DNA of 64,000 nucleotides from Amphritea sp. 1_MG-2023 (GCF_030547545.1 NZ_JAUOQE010000005.1:62001-126000); one strand, 5' to 3'. Shown: positions 39,284 through 49,698, numbered from the stretch's first letter. Translations and numbers: made by a program. The notes: generated by a model from the sequence alone, not told the origin.

Positions 39284-40582
39284 TTACTCCGCTGCTGCAG
39301 TGGCTGAAACCGCTGTGTTACTCGCCTGCTCGACGAGTAAGCCCGTCATGGCATTGGGTAACTGAGTCGCTAATATCAGATCACCGGGTTGCAACTGATG
39401 GTGGCTAACCAAGACTTGAGGTTGACCGTCAGGGCTACGTCTATCACCAACTCGGCTCACGGTGTGAGCCTGTAGACGCTGTGCTTCGATGGTATAGATG
39501 CGGTCGGTACCAAAGATAGCCTGCGGTGGCAACGCCAGAAGATTATGTTGTATTGGCATGGTCAGATCGAGCGCGAGAGTGCGCCCAGGTTCGCCGCGAT
39601 AATCATCGCTGTTAATGTGAAACAGTGCATCTACGCCAGCGCTGCCGCTATTCACGGCGGCGGCAAAGCGCGACAGGGTTAGGCTGAGTGCTTGGCCATC
39701 GAGTTGTGCCGAGGCGGTGATTGTTTCACCTTTATTCAGCTGTTGATGTAACTGTGGCAGATAGCGGTTAGGAATTTGCGCACGCACTTCAAGGGCATCG
39801 GTGTTGTAGAGGGTTAGCAGTGTATCGCCACTGCGGACACGCTCACCGGCCGACACATGAATGTCGGCAATGCGGCCGCTAAAAGGCGCGCGAATTTGAC
39901 TGCGTTCAAGATCCAGCGCGGCGCTATCACGTAGGGCTACGGCTTGATTTAATTGTGCCTGTAGCTGAGCCAATTGATTAGGGTGATCATCAATCAATTT
40001 TTGTCGATTATTGAGTGATAAGGCTTGCTGTTGTTGCGTGCGTCGAGCGTCATCGAGTTGGTTTTGACTGGCTAAGTTACGCTGACTCAGGTCTTGATAG
40101 CGGTTCAGCGTCCGTTGTGTCAGATTGACGAGCTGTTGTTCTATTTTAAGGGCTTTAATATTGGCTTGATAGTTGATGGTTTCAGCAGCGATTAGGGCTT
40201 TGATTCTATCAACGTCGGCTTGTCTCTGGGCTAGCAGGAGCACGGCATCACGGTTATCGAGCTGGACTAACGGCTGTCCAGCTTTGACGCTATCCCCTTC
40301 GGCGACCCAGCGTTGTTCGACAAATGCATTGATCGATGCCGAGAGAGTACTACTGTCCGGTGATTCGATACGACCATAGAGTGACAGTTGCGGTGCATAA
40401 CTCGCGGGCGTTGCGGAAATCGCTTTGACGGTCCAAACCTTCTCCGTCGGTGGTTTTGATGGCGCGGTGGGCTTGGTTATTTTCAAAATCATAAAGATCG
40501 CCACGGCAGCGAGCAATATCAACAGCGGGAAGAGCCAACGCTTAACATTGTGATCGCGAGTTTGTGCTTGCTGTTGCGCCAT
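39284..40582 (-). CDS. RND membrane-fusion protein
   Basis: 432 residues. Membrane anchor RWLFPLLILLAAVAIFMILK at 14-33 and no lipobox; biotinyl/lipoyl half-motifs VEQRWVAEGDSVKAGQPLVQLD and FSGRIADIHVSAGERVRSG (segments shortened), with a long helical hairpin between. It links the permease to the outer-membrane channel. The operon is MFP then permease. Confidence 0.9.
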   Translation of the reverse strand: MAQQQAQTRDHNVKRWLFPLLILLAAVAIFMILKITKPTAPSKPPTEKVWTVKAISATPASYAPQLSLYGRIESPDSSTLSASINAFVEQRWVAEGDSVKAGQPLVQLDNRDAVLLLAQRQADVDRIKALIAAETINYQANIKALKIEQQLVNLTQRTLNRYQDLSQRNLASQNQLDDARRTQQQQALSLNNRQKLIDDHPNQLAQLQAQLNQAVALRDSAALDLERSQIRAPFSGRIADIHVSAGERVRSGDTLLTLYNTDALEVRAQIPNRYLPQLHQQLNKGETITASAQLDGQALSLTLSRFAAAVNSGSAGVDALFHINSDDYRGEPGRTLALDLTMPIQHNLLALPPQAIFGTDRIYTIEAQRLQAHTVSRVGDRRSPDGQPQVLVSHHQLQPGDLILATQLPNAMTGLLVEQASNTAVSATAAAE

Positions 40583-40734
40583 GATTTGTCCATCTGTTGT
40601 TAGCGGTGGTTATCGACTCTGTGATCATAATACATCGGTTTGGTTGAGTAAGTAGCATTATGCTGCACTTTACAATTTTTCAGTAGATGTTAGCGTTACG
40701 TCATTGGCGGCGTTTTAGATGACAGGAGAAACTT

Positions 40735-41604
40735 ATGCGAACGCGCTCCGTTATGGCGCTGGATGCCTCTGGCTTCCATCGAGTGGTGTATCATGAGTGG
40801 GGCAGTGTCGATAACGATCGAGTCTTGATGTGTGTACATGGGCTGGCGCGTAACAGTCGTGATTTCGATGACTTGGCCGCTACGTTAGCGCGAGACTATC
40901 GGGTGGTTTGTCCGGATATGCCTGGTCGTGGAGAAAGCGACTGGTTAGCATCAGGGGTGGCGTATGATATTCCTGGATATATGAATGATATTGTGACGTT
41001 ACTGGCTCGCTTGGATGTTGAGCAGGTCGATTGGGTTGGCACTTCCATGGGCGGTATCATTGGTATCTGTTTGGCCGCTTTGCCGGGCTCGCCTATTCGT
41101 TCACTGGTGTTGAATGATATCGGTTGTTTCATCGATAAAACCGCTTTGCAGCGGATTGCTCGGTATTTAGGTGATCATCGTTTTCATTCGTTGATGGATG
41201 TCGAGCAGTATATGCGTCAGACTTACAGCGCTTATCGAGGGCTAAACGATAAGCAATGGCAGCACCTGGTGAAGTTTGGTCATCGTCTGGTGATGGATGA
41301 ATCGAGCGCTGATAAGCCCTACGCACTTCATTACGATCCGCGTATTGCCGAACAAAGCCTGGCAGTTCAAGATCAAGATATCGATCTGGAACCCTTTTGG
41401 CGGCAGGTAACATGTCCTCAGTTATTAATTTGGGGCGATCAGTCGGATGTATTAAACGCGGATACGGTGGCGCGGATGCAGCAGCATCGAGCAGATCTCG
41501 ATCTTTACCGTATACCGGGCATGAGTCATGCGCCATCGCTGATGGAAACTGAACAGATCACGGCGATACAGCAATGGCTGCGCGACAATCGAGTCACCTC
41601 TTAG
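40735..41604 (+). CDS. Alpha/beta hydrolase
   Basis: 289 residues. CVHGLARNSRDFD oxyanion loop, nucleophile Ser in GTSMGG, acid in WGDQSDVLNAD, and His in GMSHAPSLM. Substrate unknown; such enzymes are esterases or lactonases. It is followed 12 bp later by the kinase gene, probably one transcript. Confidence 0.85.
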   Translation: MRTRSVMALDASGFHRVVYHEWGSVDNDRVLMCVHGLARNSRDFDDLAATLARDYRVVCPDMPGRGESDWLASGVAYDIPGYMNDIVTLLARLDVEQVDWVGTSMGGIIGICLAALPGSPIRSLVLNDIGCFIDKTALQRIARYLGDHRFHSLMDVEQYMRQTYSAYRGLNDKQWQHLVKFGHRLVMDESSADKPYALHYDPRIAEQSLAVQDQDIDLEPFWRQVTCPQLLIWGDQSDVLNADTVARMQQHRADLDLYRIPGMSHAPSLMETEQITAIQQWLRDNRVTS

Positions 41605-41615
41605 GAAGCGGGATT

Positions 41616-42614
41616 ATGAGCACACTTTGTAGCTGGCCAACGGATCAGTTATGTCTGTCAGAACAGGCAAGAAAAGCAGCGGTACGCCGCGTTGAGAAGG
41701 CGTTTGCCTCAACCTTGGAATCGTTGAAAGTTGATATTGGTCTGGTTGAATTACTGGAATCGATCTATGTGCCGCTCGGTGCTTGGCTGGTGGCGCGTCA
41801 ACAGCAGCAAGTTGGGCCGCTGGTGGTGGGTATTAACGGCGCTCAGGGGGCCGGTAAATCAACCTTATTCAATTTGTTAGAGGTTATTCTTGAAGAGGGG
41901 TTTGATCTCAAGGTCGTCGGCCTATCGATCGATGATCTGTATAAAACCCGTGAGGATCGTGAGGCGCTAGCTCACTCGGTTCATCCGCTGCTGAGTACGC
42001 GCGGAGTGCCTGGTACTCATGATGTCGATTTGGGGATTGAACTGATTCGCGGGCTCAAAGGTGAGTTTGGCGATGAGGGCCGTAATGTTAAAATTCCGGT
42101 GTTTGATAAGTCGATTGATGATCGCTGTCCGCCGGTATTATGGCAGGAATGGCATGGCAAAGCCGATGTGATTGTGCTGGAGGGCTGGTGTGTCGGAGCT
42201 TCCGCTCAGCCGCAAGCGATGTTGGCTGAAGCGGTGAATGACTTAGAGCGTAGCGAAGATCCTCTGGGATTCTGGCGTGGCTATGTCAATCAACAGCTCG
42301 ATGGTCGCTATAAAGAGTTGTTCGATATGATGGATGTGTTGATTATGCTCAAAGTGCCGAGCATGGAGTCGGTGTTTGAATGGCGCTCGCAGCAAGAGAA
42401 AAAACTAGCGGAGCGAGTCCGTTATTTTTACGATACTCAGCAACCCACAGAACATCTACGGATTATGAATGAGCGGGAAATTCGGCGCTTTATTCAGCAC
42501 TATGAACGGCTCACCCGCAATATGTTAGATGAGATGCCAGCGCGAGCCGATGTGTGTTTAGAGCTGAATGAAAACCATAAAATCGCTAATATCCGTATTA
42601 ATCAATCGCGTTAA
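41616..42614 (+). CDS. Glycerate-kinase-like P-loop kinase
   Basis: 332 residues from ATG 41616 (AGGAAG upstream), not the longer frame from 41574. P-loop GINGAQGAGKST, then SIDDLYKTREDREAL, STRGVPGTHDVDLG and VLEGWCVGA, the pattern of D-glycerate 3-kinase (plant GLYK type). It would phosphorylate glycerate to 3-phosphoglycerate. Paired with the upstream hydrolase. Confidence 0.8.
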   Translation: MSTLCSWPTDQLCLSEQARKAAVRRVEKAFASTLESLKVDIGLVELLESIYVPLGAWLVARQQQQVGPLVVGINGAQGAGKSTLFNLLEVILEEGFDLKVVGLSIDDLYKTREDREALAHSVHPLLSTRGVPGTHDVDLGIELIRGLKGEFGDEGRNVKIPVFDKSIDDRCPPVLWQEWHGKADVIVLEGWCVGASAQPQAMLAEAVNDLERSEDPLGFWRGYVNQQLDGRYKELFDMMDVLIMLKVPSMESVFEWRSQQEKKLAERVRYFYDTQQPTEHLRIMNEREIRRFIQHYERLTRNMLDEMPARADVCLELNENHKIANIRINQSR

Positions 42615-42633
42615 CTCGATGTAAGGGAAATAG

Positions 42634-43275
42634 ATGAAACGTTTAGTGCTTGCCTGTGTGTTATCACTGCCATTGTTGAGTGGTTGTCAGAGTGCTTATT
42701 ACTCCGCGATGGAGCAGGTGGGCATCCATAAGCGGGAGATTTTGGTCGACCGTGTTGAAGATACCCGCAGTGCTCAAGATGATGCGCAACAGGAATTCGT
42801 CTCGGCATTGGAACAGTTCCGGCAAGTCGTGAATTTTGAGGGCGGTGAGTTAGAATCCGTCTATAACGATATGCAATCGGCTTATGATGATAGTGCCGCG
42901 GCCGCCGAATCGGTGAGTGATCATATTCGTCAGGTGGAAGAGGTCGCTGCAGCGCTGTTTGATGAGTGGCAAGATGAGTTACAACAGTACAGTAGTAACA
43001 AGCTGCGCCGTCAAAGTGCGCAAAGCCTGCAACAAACGCAGGCGCGTTATGAGGCGCTGCATAGCCGGCTTAAAAAGGCGGAATCGAAAATGCAGCCGGT
43101 GCTGGCGGCGTTAAAGGATAATACCCTGTTTCTTAAGCATAACCTGAATGCTCGCGCCATCGGCTCTTTGAAGGGCGAATTCGGTGGTATTAAGCGCGAT
43201 ATTGAGCGTTTGTTATCTGAGATGCAGCGCTCGATACAGGCATCAGATCAGTTTATTCAAGCAATGCAGCAGTAA
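42634..43275 (+). CDS. DUF2959 lipoprotein
   Basis: 213 residues. Lipobox LLSGC at 15-19 after a short hydrophobic signal; the rest is coiled coil with RVEDTRSAQDDAQQEF and LKHNLNARAIGSLKGE. Known only as DUF2959, a family of marine gammaproteobacteria. Predicted outer-membrane, periplasm-facing. Likely cotranscribed with the kinase (20-bp gap). Confidence 0.85.
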   Translation: MKRLVLACVLSLPLLSGCQSAYYSAMEQVGIHKREILVDRVEDTRSAQDDAQQEFVSALEQFRQVVNFEGGELESVYNDMQSAYDDSAAAAESVSDHIRQVEEVAAALFDEWQDELQQYSSNKLRRQSAQSLQQTQARYEALHSRLKKAESKMQPVLAALKDNTLFLKHNLNARAIGSLKGEFGGIKRDIERLLSEMQRSIQASDQFIQAMQQ

Positions 43276-43325
43276 CATCACGGCACCACAGCGAGGTAAT
43301 CTCACGAGGGGGGCAGACGCCGTAT

Positions 43326-44027
43326 TTAAATGGGGAGGAAGGTCATCGAGGCGGCGCTTTGAACGACGCGAGTAATATTGCGATTGGTCGTATCGGCAAT
43401 CAACAGCGCCATCATATCTTGTAGGCTAATGAGTTTGCCGAACAGGCGTTCATAGCTTAGATTACGAATGCCGGTAGCAGAGATACCGTTACTGAGTATG
43501 TAGCGTTCGCCGTTGATATCCTTACGATTATTCAGTTGCCAAGAAACGGATTCTAAGTTCCGTGCGCTGTTATAAAGCTTTTGCTGATCAATCTCATCGA
43601 GTATATAAAACTCATCTTGATAATTATACGCGGCATAGAGCATGCTACTAATGCCCGCCATCAAGGCAAACACACGATCTCCCTCGAAGGCTTCATTAAA
43701 ACTCAGCGTAATCGCTGCGGTACTTTTAACCCCATTGAGTTCGCTATACCCATGTAAGCGCTGATCGCTGAAGATCTGATCTAAACGCTTTTGGATAGTG
43801 GTACCGGGCGGCGCTTTGCTCAGCTCTCGTGGATTACGCTTATAGAGTTTAATGGTCAACTCTTGAGATAACTTACGGACCTCTTGGATATGCATATCGG
43901 TGACACTATCGATATCGCTTTTAGCGAGATGGCTAAGCTTGAAGTTGGCAGCGGAATTGTTTGCGCAACCGGTTTGCAGCAGCAGTAGCGCAATGATGCC
44001 AATTTTTAGGGGGTGCATCGGCTTCAC
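43326..44027 (-). CDS. Lipoprotein of the let operon
   Basis: 233 residues with lipobox LQTGC near residue 21. No recognised domain; the C-terminal part has ISLQDMMALLIADTT. It overlaps the letB stop by four bases, so it belongs to the lipid-transport operon and may be an outer-membrane partner, as PqiC is for PqiB. Confidence 0.7.
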   Translation of the reverse strand: MKPMHPLKIGIIALLLLQTGCANNSAANFKLSHLAKSDIDSVTDMHIQEVRKLSQELTIKLYKRNPRELSKAPPGTTIQKRLDQIFSDQRLHGYSELNGVKSTAAITLSFNEAFEGDRVFALMAGISSMLYAAYNYQDEFYILDEIDQQKLYNSARNLESVSWQLNNRKDINGERYILSNGISATGIRNLSYERLFGKLISLQDMMALLIADTTNRNITRVVQSAASMTFLPI

Positions 44028-46666
44028 TGCTCGGGCTCCCGCTCATGGAGTGTAAACTGAAAGCCTGACTTGACGGGCTGACTATCACCCGCGGGCGTAT
44101 TAAACGCGATACCACCTTGTACCAAGCTTTCTAAATTGGTTGTTTCCACTTTTAAGCCTTTAAAAATGCCAAATTCTGCGTCAATGCCACCAATATTCCA
44201 GAACTGACTCGCGTTAGTTACGAGGTTGCGATAACGGGTTTTAATATTGACGAATAACTTGACGCTTTGATGATCATCGCTGAGTTCATAGCCTGATACA
44301 TAGCCAACCGGCATCCCGCGAAAGTAAATATAGCTATTGATATCAATAGACCCCAGTTGCGTTGTTTGCAACTCGATATTAAGCCCGGCTAAGTTGCGCT
44401 GTGCGGGTGCTTCCGTCAGGCCGTTAAAGCGGAGTTGCTGCTGACCGTCACCGGGTAACGCTTCGATATGATTACCGGCAAGTAGCGTTTCTGGATAATC
44501 AACACCAGACAGATTAATACGCGCGGCGGCAATCCAAAACTGTGAGCCTTGTTGAGCCAGTAGGCGGCCTTCGCGGGTGAGTGCAATCTGGGTTTCTGCT
44601 GTCCCTTGACTGTCGAGAAGTCTGACCTGCTCAACCTTACCTAGGGTGACTCCCTTGAAATAGACGGGGGCACCGACGCTGATATCTGGCCCCGGTGGGA
44701 AGGTCACGGTGATATCGGGGCCGCCTTGTAGGGCTTTGTGCTGTTGCGGATATAGCTTAAATAACTGACGGGGTTTGGCCGCCTGCCCATCTTCGTTGAG
44801 GTTGGCAAAGGCAATGCCGCCGCGCAGGAGTGTCTGAACGGATTCGCTGTGTATTTCAATGCCTTGTCGGCTGAGGCTCGCATCAATACCACTGACGTTC
44901 CAAAAGCGGCTCTGATCGGTGATGAGATGTCGATAGGGTTTGTCGATTAATAGGTGAATCATCACACTGTCGTCAGCGGATAACGCATAATGACTGACAA
45001 CGCCCACGGCAAGCTGTTTATACAGCACTGGTGCGCCGTTGGTAATAGAACCCAGACGATCGGCCTTGACTCTAATGGCTAATTTCTCGGCGTTTTCTCG
45101 ATATAACAGTCGTCCTTGCTGGCTGGCGTTATCAAAGTTACGGAACAGATGGAACGGATGCTCCTGAGTCACTGCCTTTTGATCTTGAGTATCGGGCGTA
45201 AAGAAGGCGATGCCTCCACTGATAATGCTACTCAATGAACCGCTATCGAGCTCGACACCATCAACTCCGGCTTTGATTTTGATGCCGCTCTCTTCCCAAA
45301 ATCGACTGTTATGCTTGATCAACGAAGCATATTGCTCTTTGATGGTGGCATAAATAAGGACTTTATGACCATCGCTGCTGAGTTCATAGCCACTCACTTC
45401 ACCCACGGGAATCTGACGATACATGATCGGAGAGCCGTAATCGAGCGAGCCTAATTGATCACTTTCTAGGCGGATATTTAAACCAGACATACTCGGTCGG
45501 TGAGCGGGTGGACTATTCAAGGCGATAAAATCAGACTGAGGTTCACCGCTGCCGGGTTGTAAGATGATCGGTGCTCCTTGAATCAGATCACCAATGTTTT
45601 GTAGCCGATTCAGTGACACTTTAGGGGTGGGTAACCAAAACTGACTGCCAGCACGTAGCAAGGGGCGCGCGCGGGGATCGATCAACAGACGGGCATTGAG
45701 GGTTTGTAAATCTTCGCTGAGTCGCAGATGTTGTACTCGACCGATACGAATGCCTTCACTGATTACGCGAGTGCCTTTATGCAGCGAGGTGCGAGCCGGA
45801 AACTTAACATTGACGACGATACCATCTTCGGCCGCTTCAAAATCGGGGAAAAGATGGAATTTCTGATCGGGAGTGAGTTTACTTTCATCCCCAGGTGGGG
45901 TGTAAAAGCTAATGCCACCCGCGATAATCGCGGCTAACGAGCCAAAACGTAGATCAATATGTGATAGATCGGCTTTCAAGCTAATACCGCTGGCGTTCCA
46001 AAAACGCGTGTTATCGGTGATGAGGTGACGATAGGCCGGTTCGATAAATAGCTCAATGCGAATCCGTTCTGCACTGTTGGTGAGACCGAAGTTAATCACT
46101 TCGCCTACCTCAATTTGACGGTAATAAACTTTTGCGCCTCGTTGAATCGATTGTGCTGAATCGGCGAGGAGCGAAAGGTAGAGGCCTTGTCGATTTTTTA
46201 ACGGGGGCGGCGGTTCATTATCGGCGATAAAGCTAAAGCGTTCTTTGCCCTTGCCCGGTTGCAGTTCGATGTAATATCCCGAGAGCAGTGTATCCAAGCC
46301 TTTGACGCCGCTGAGAGAGATCTGCGGTTTGACAAGCCAGAAGCGGCTCCCTTCGACGAGTATTTCTTCGGCCTCTTTCTCCATTTCAATCATGGCGGTG
46401 ACGCTTTTTAAATCTTCATTGAGCTTGAGTGTTTTGATCATCCCCGCAGGCAGCCCTCGGTACATAATTCGAGTGACACCGGCTTCGAGGCCTTCTGCCG
46501 TTTCAAACTGTACTTCGATCATGATACCGGCATCTTGATAGCTTTTGATCACCAGCCAGCCGGCAATAAGGGCAGCGAGGAAGGGTAGCAACCAGATTAC
46601 AGAGGGCGCACGATGACGTTTAATCAATGGTGTTACGGTGGTTTTATCCGTGTCGGGGGTACTCAT
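44024..46666 (-). CDS. letB: LetB/YebT-type MCE lipid transport protein
   Basis: 880 residues, close to E. coli LetB (877). One N-terminal membrane span (VIWLLPFLAALIAGWLVI), then seven MCE domains, each with the G-x-x-V-x-Y/R-G-x-x-V/G-x-V motif, at about 46, 160, 285, 400, 520, 640 and 755. LetB rings stack into a tunnel that carries lipids between inner and outer membranes. Four-base overlap with letA2 and with the lipoprotein gene. Confidence 0.92.
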   Translation of the reverse strand: MSTPDTDKTTVTPLIKRHRAPSVIWLLPFLAALIAGWLVIKSYQDAGIMIEVQFETAEGLEAGVTRIMYRGLPAGMIKTLKLNEDLKSVTAMIEMEKEAEEILVEGSRFWLVKPQISLSGVKGLDTLLSGYYIELQPGKGKERFSFIADNEPPPPLKNRQGLYLSLLADSAQSIQRGAKVYYRQIEVGEVINFGLTNSAERIRIELFIEPAYRHLITDNTRFWNASGISLKADLSHIDLRFGSLAAIIAGGISFYTPPGDESKLTPDQKFHLFPDFEAAEDGIVVNVKFPARTSLHKGTRVISEGIRIGRVQHLRLSEDLQTLNARLLIDPRARPLLRAGSQFWLPTPKVSLNRLQNIGDLIQGAPIILQPGSGEPQSDFIALNSPPAHRPSMSGLNIRLESDQLGSLDYGSPIMYRQIPVGEVSGYELSSDGHKVLIYATIKEQYASLIKHNSRFWEESGIKIKAGVDGVELDSGSLSSIISGGIAFFTPDTQDQKAVTQEHPFHLFRNFDNASQQGRLLYRENAEKLAIRVKADRLGSITNGAPVLYKQLAVGVVSHYALSADDSVMIHLLIDKPYRHLITDQSRFWNVSGIDASLSRQGIEIHSESVQTLLRGGIAFANLNEDGQAAKPRQLFKLYPQQHKALQGGPDITVTFPPGPDISVGAPVYFKGVTLGKVEQVRLLDSQGTAETQIALTREGRLLAQQGSQFWIAAARINLSGVDYPETLLAGNHIEALPGDGQQQLRFNGLTEAPAQRNLAGLNIELQTTQLGSIDINSYIYFRGMPVGYVSGYELSDDHQSVKLFVNIKTRYRNLVTNASQFWNIGGIDAEFGIFKGLKVETTNLESLVQGGIAFNTPAGDSQPVKSGFQFTLHEREPEQ

Positions 46667-47328
46667 GAATTATCCTTTTGTTCACGCTTAGCGGTTGCTA
46701 AATCCGCCACGCTACTATCCCAAATCATTCGTGTGTCAAAGACGATAGCAGAAAACATCGTTAGCAACACGACCACCGCAAAGGCGGTGGCACCATCGTT
46801 ACCTTCAATGTGGGCAATATTACCTAGTTGTACGAGGGCTACCAGAATGCCGATGACAAAAATATCCAACATCGACCAGCGGCCGATCCATTCTACGATA
46901 CGAAACATCAGGGCCTTCTGACGTAAGTTAGTGTGTAAACGAAACTGCACCGTACAGAGTAAAATTATCATGGCGATCATCTTCAATGCCGGGACAACAA
47001 TGCTGGCGATCAGTACGATGAGACCGATGAGCAGCATATCTTGTTCTAAGAGATGGATAATCCCGCCTAAAATAGTGTTGGGCTCTCCTTGTCCAAAGGA
47101 TTTAAAGGTCATCACCGGCAGTAGGTTGGCGGGCAAAAATAGGAGTATTGCCGCGATGAGGCTGGCCCAACTGAGCGTCATGGAGTTGGGGATTCGGCTG
47201 TGGAGGCGGGCGCCGCAGCGATCACAATGTTGGCCTTCCTGAGTCAGTAAGTGAAGCTTTTCACAATCGACACAGAGTAGATAGCCCTGTTGCCGGGCGC
47301 TCTGAAAAAGCGGTTGTTTATCGCTCAT
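46663..47328 (-). CDS. PqiA/LetA-domain protein, second half
   Basis: 221 residues. A zinc ribbon (CVDCEKLHLL...CDRCGARL) is followed by about four spans of the PqiA type. In enterics LetA is one protein with two such halves; here they are two genes, so the two products probably pair to hold LetB. Overlaps the upstream gene by eleven bases and letB by four. Confidence 0.85.
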   Translation of the reverse strand: MSDKQPLFQSARQQGYLLCVDCEKLHLLTQEGQHCDRCGARLHSRIPNSMTLSWASLIAAILLFLPANLLPVMTFKSFGQGEPNTILGGIIHLLEQDMLLIGLIVLIASIVVPALKMIAMIILLCTVQFRLHTNLRQKALMFRIVEWIGRWSMLDIFVIGILVALVQLGNIAHIEGNDGATAFAVVVLLTMFSAIVFDTRMIWDSSVADLATAKREQKDNS

Positions 47329-47956
47329 GGATCACACCTTGGTCACGATGAAGGTCGATTTGATGCCAGATCTGATGAGGATTGAAAAAAATACTGCTGA
47401 GAGTGGTAATCACAATCAGTGCCGCCAGACTATAGAGTCCAAGGCCGATGTGAAGATCGGCAATATCTTTCAGCTTGATAATGGAAATCAGTACGCCAAG
47501 CAAAAAAATTTCGAGCATGCCCCAGCCGCGTAGATGTTGATAACTGTGCATTGCGTGTAGCAGTAGTCGGCCTTGACGACGGTAATGTAGCGTAAAGCTA
47601 ATATAGAACAGTATCAGTAATTGAAATAAAGGCACGACGATGGCGAATAGCAGAATCAACATCGCCACCAATACGAGTCCGCCCTCGAACAGAGATAACG
47701 CACTCTGAAGAATCAACTCACTCTGACTCTGACCAAACACTTGTAAGCTAAGAATCGGGAAAATATTCGCTGGGATAAATAAAATCAGGCCCGCGATCGA
47801 GAGTGCCAGCAAGCGTTCAATACTGTTGATGGTAGTGTAATAGAGTCGAGCATGACAGCGAGGACAGATAACATCCTCATTGGGCTGATTTGTGACCCGT
47901 TCCATCAGCAGATCACATTCGTGACAAGCGATCAGTTGTTCCGGTGTGCCAGACAT
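47318..47956 (-). CDS. PqiA/LetA-domain protein, first half
   Basis: 212 residues with zinc ribbon CHECDLLMERV...CPRCHARL and about four spans. First gene of the operon letA1-letA2-letB-lipoprotein. Sequence unlike its neighbour in detail, so the split is old and not a recent frameshift. Inner-membrane partner of LetB. Confidence 0.85.
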   Translation of the reverse strand: MSGTPEQLIACHECDLLMERVTNQPNEDVICPRCHARLYYTTINSIERLLALSIAGLILFIPANIFPILSLQVFGQSQSELILQSALSLFEGGLVLVAMLILLFAIVVPLFQLLILFYISFTLHYRRQGRLLLHAMHSYQHLRGWGMLEIFLLGVLISIIKLKDIADLHIGLGLYSLAALIVITTLSSIFFNPHQIWHQIDLHRDQGVIHER

Positions 47957-48339
47957 TGCGATATAAACCGTTGCTAAAAACAGAGTTCAGAGTATGCCAG
48001 ATTTACGCCCTTAACCCATAGTCCATTGATGATAAGATGTGATCGTTCATACTGTGTGACGGTGAGTGATGTGTACTTAAACGAGCGGATGGACGGGTGA
48101 ATAGCTTAAACCTCGGTTATCTATGAAGGCAAACCAAGAGAAGCCCAGGTTATACCAAGAGAAACATGATAACGGTCTACCTGCGTGCGGTTTCAGGGTA
48201 TCTCTTGATGGTGGCTTATCTCCGTGATGTTATTGACAGAGTGCAGTATTATAGCGTCTAAAGAATCTGCGATGCGGTGGCGATATGCGCGCTGTATGAC
48301 AGATGATCCCATTAGCCTATGTTAATTTTCAGGTTATCT
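47957..48339. other. 383-bp divergent gap
   Basis: Between letA1 and pdxH. No ORF or RNA recognised; a TTGACA at about 48232 lacks a well-spaced -10. Confidence 0.4.
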
Positions 48340-48993
48340 ATGAATCAATCCGATCAGGGTGATTTTAAAGCCCTGCGCCGTGAATATGTGGCGCAACCTC
48401 TTAACCGGTCAGATCTGGCCATCGATCCAGTACAGCAGTTTGCTGATTGGCTGAAAACGGCCAGTGAATATCGTCCCGATGATGCGACCTCGATGACGTT
48501 GGCAACCGCCGATGCGGCAGGCATGCCATCGGCGCGTATTGTGTTACTGAAACATTTTGGCGCGGACGGTTTTGCTTGGTATACCGACTATCGTAGCCAC
48601 AAAGGACAACAGCTCGCCGAAAACCCGCAAGCAGAACTGATGTTCTATTGGTATGGTTTAGAACGACAGATACGTATTCAGGGACGGGTCGAAAAGCTGT
48701 CGCCAGAACAGGGACGTCAATACTTTAACGAGCGTCCTGTTGGCAGTCGTTTGAGTGCGGCTATCTCTCATCAGAGTGCGGTTGTCGATAGTCGCGAGAG
48801 CCTAGAACAAGCGGTGATCGCGCTGCAACAGCAGCATCCGGATGGCGATATCCCTTATCCTGAGTTTTGGGGAGGCTATCGTTTGATTCCTTCGCATTTT
48901 GAGTTTTGGCAGGGACGTGAAAGCCGTTTGCATGATCGCTTCAGTTATACCCTGAAAGAGGGACAATGGCAGATCGAGCGGCTCTCTCCTTAA
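48340..48993 (+). CDS. pdxH: PdxH, pyridoxamine 5'-phosphate oxidase
   Basis: 217 residues from ATG 48340; the seven-codon extension to 48319 is unlikely. DFKALRREYVAQPL, PSARIVLLKHFG, YTDYRSHKGQQLAENP and the C-terminal YRLIPSHFEFWQGRESRLHDR are conserved FMN and PLP sites. It makes PLP from PNP or PMP. Confidence 0.95.
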   Translation: MNQSDQGDFKALRREYVAQPLNRSDLAIDPVQQFADWLKTASEYRPDDATSMTLATADAAGMPSARIVLLKHFGADGFAWYTDYRSHKGQQLAENPQAELMFYWYGLERQIRIQGRVEKLSPEQGRQYFNERPVGSRLSAAISHQSAVVDSRESLEQAVIALQQQHPDGDIPYPEFWGGYRLIPSHFEFWQGRESRLHDRFSYTLKEGQWQIERLSP

Positions 48994-49014
48994 GATATAG
49001 TGGATATTATTGGT

Positions 49015-49698
49015 ATGACTGAACAATTATTAACCTGTGTCGAAGTAGAACCGACACAGCCGGCCAGCGCCAGTGTCATCTGGTTACATGGCTTGGGAGC
49101 CGATGGTCATGACTTCGAAGCGGTGATTCCGGCTTTGAAGTTACCCGCCTCCTTGCCGGTACGCTTTGTCTTTCCTAATGCGCCGATACAGCCCGTGACC
49201 GTTAATGGTGGCTGGGAGATGCCGGCATGGTATGACATTCTCGAAATGACGTTAGAACGTAAAATTGATGTGGCAGGCCTACTGTCTTCCGTTCAGCAGA
49301 TCAATGCGTTAATTGAACGAGAAATAGCCAGAGGGATACCAGCCAATAAGATTGTCTTGGCGGGTTTTTCACAGGGTGGTGCGGTGGCTTATCATACGGC
49401 ACTGTGTTTTCCACAGCCGCTGGCGGGTTTGTTGACGTTGTCGACCTATATCGCTACCGCAGAACTGATTGAGCAGCACCGCAGCGTTGCGAATCAATCG
49501 ATTCCGGTGGCGATTCATCATGGTGATGCCGATGATGTTGTACCGCTGTCGCTTGGATTACAGGCCAATGAGCTATTGCAACAATGGCAATATAAGCCTC
49601 AGTGGCAACGCTGGCCCGTTGATCATGGTTTGTGTTTAGATGAAATTGAAGCGATCGGTGTGTGGCTGACAACACTATTAACCACGGAAACTATTTAA
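49015..49698 (+). CDS. Carboxylesterase (EstB-like)
   Basis: 227 residues from ATG 49015. Phospholipase/carboxylesterase fold: VIWLHGLGADGHDFE, nucleophile GFSQGG, acid in HGDADDVVPL, His in PVDHGLCLDE. Broad-range short-chain esterase or thioesterase. The SlyD-like gene starts at the very next base after its stop. Confidence 0.9.
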   Translation: MTEQLLTCVEVEPTQPASASVIWLHGLGADGHDFEAVIPALKLPASLPVRFVFPNAPIQPVTVNGGWEMPAWYDILEMTLERKIDVAGLLSSVQQINALIEREIARGIPANKIVLAGFSQGGAVAYHTALCFPQPLAGLLTLSTYIATAELIEQHRSVANQSIPVAIHHGDADDVVPLSLGLQANELLQQWQYKPQWQRWPVDHGLCLDEIEAIGVWLTTLLTTETI

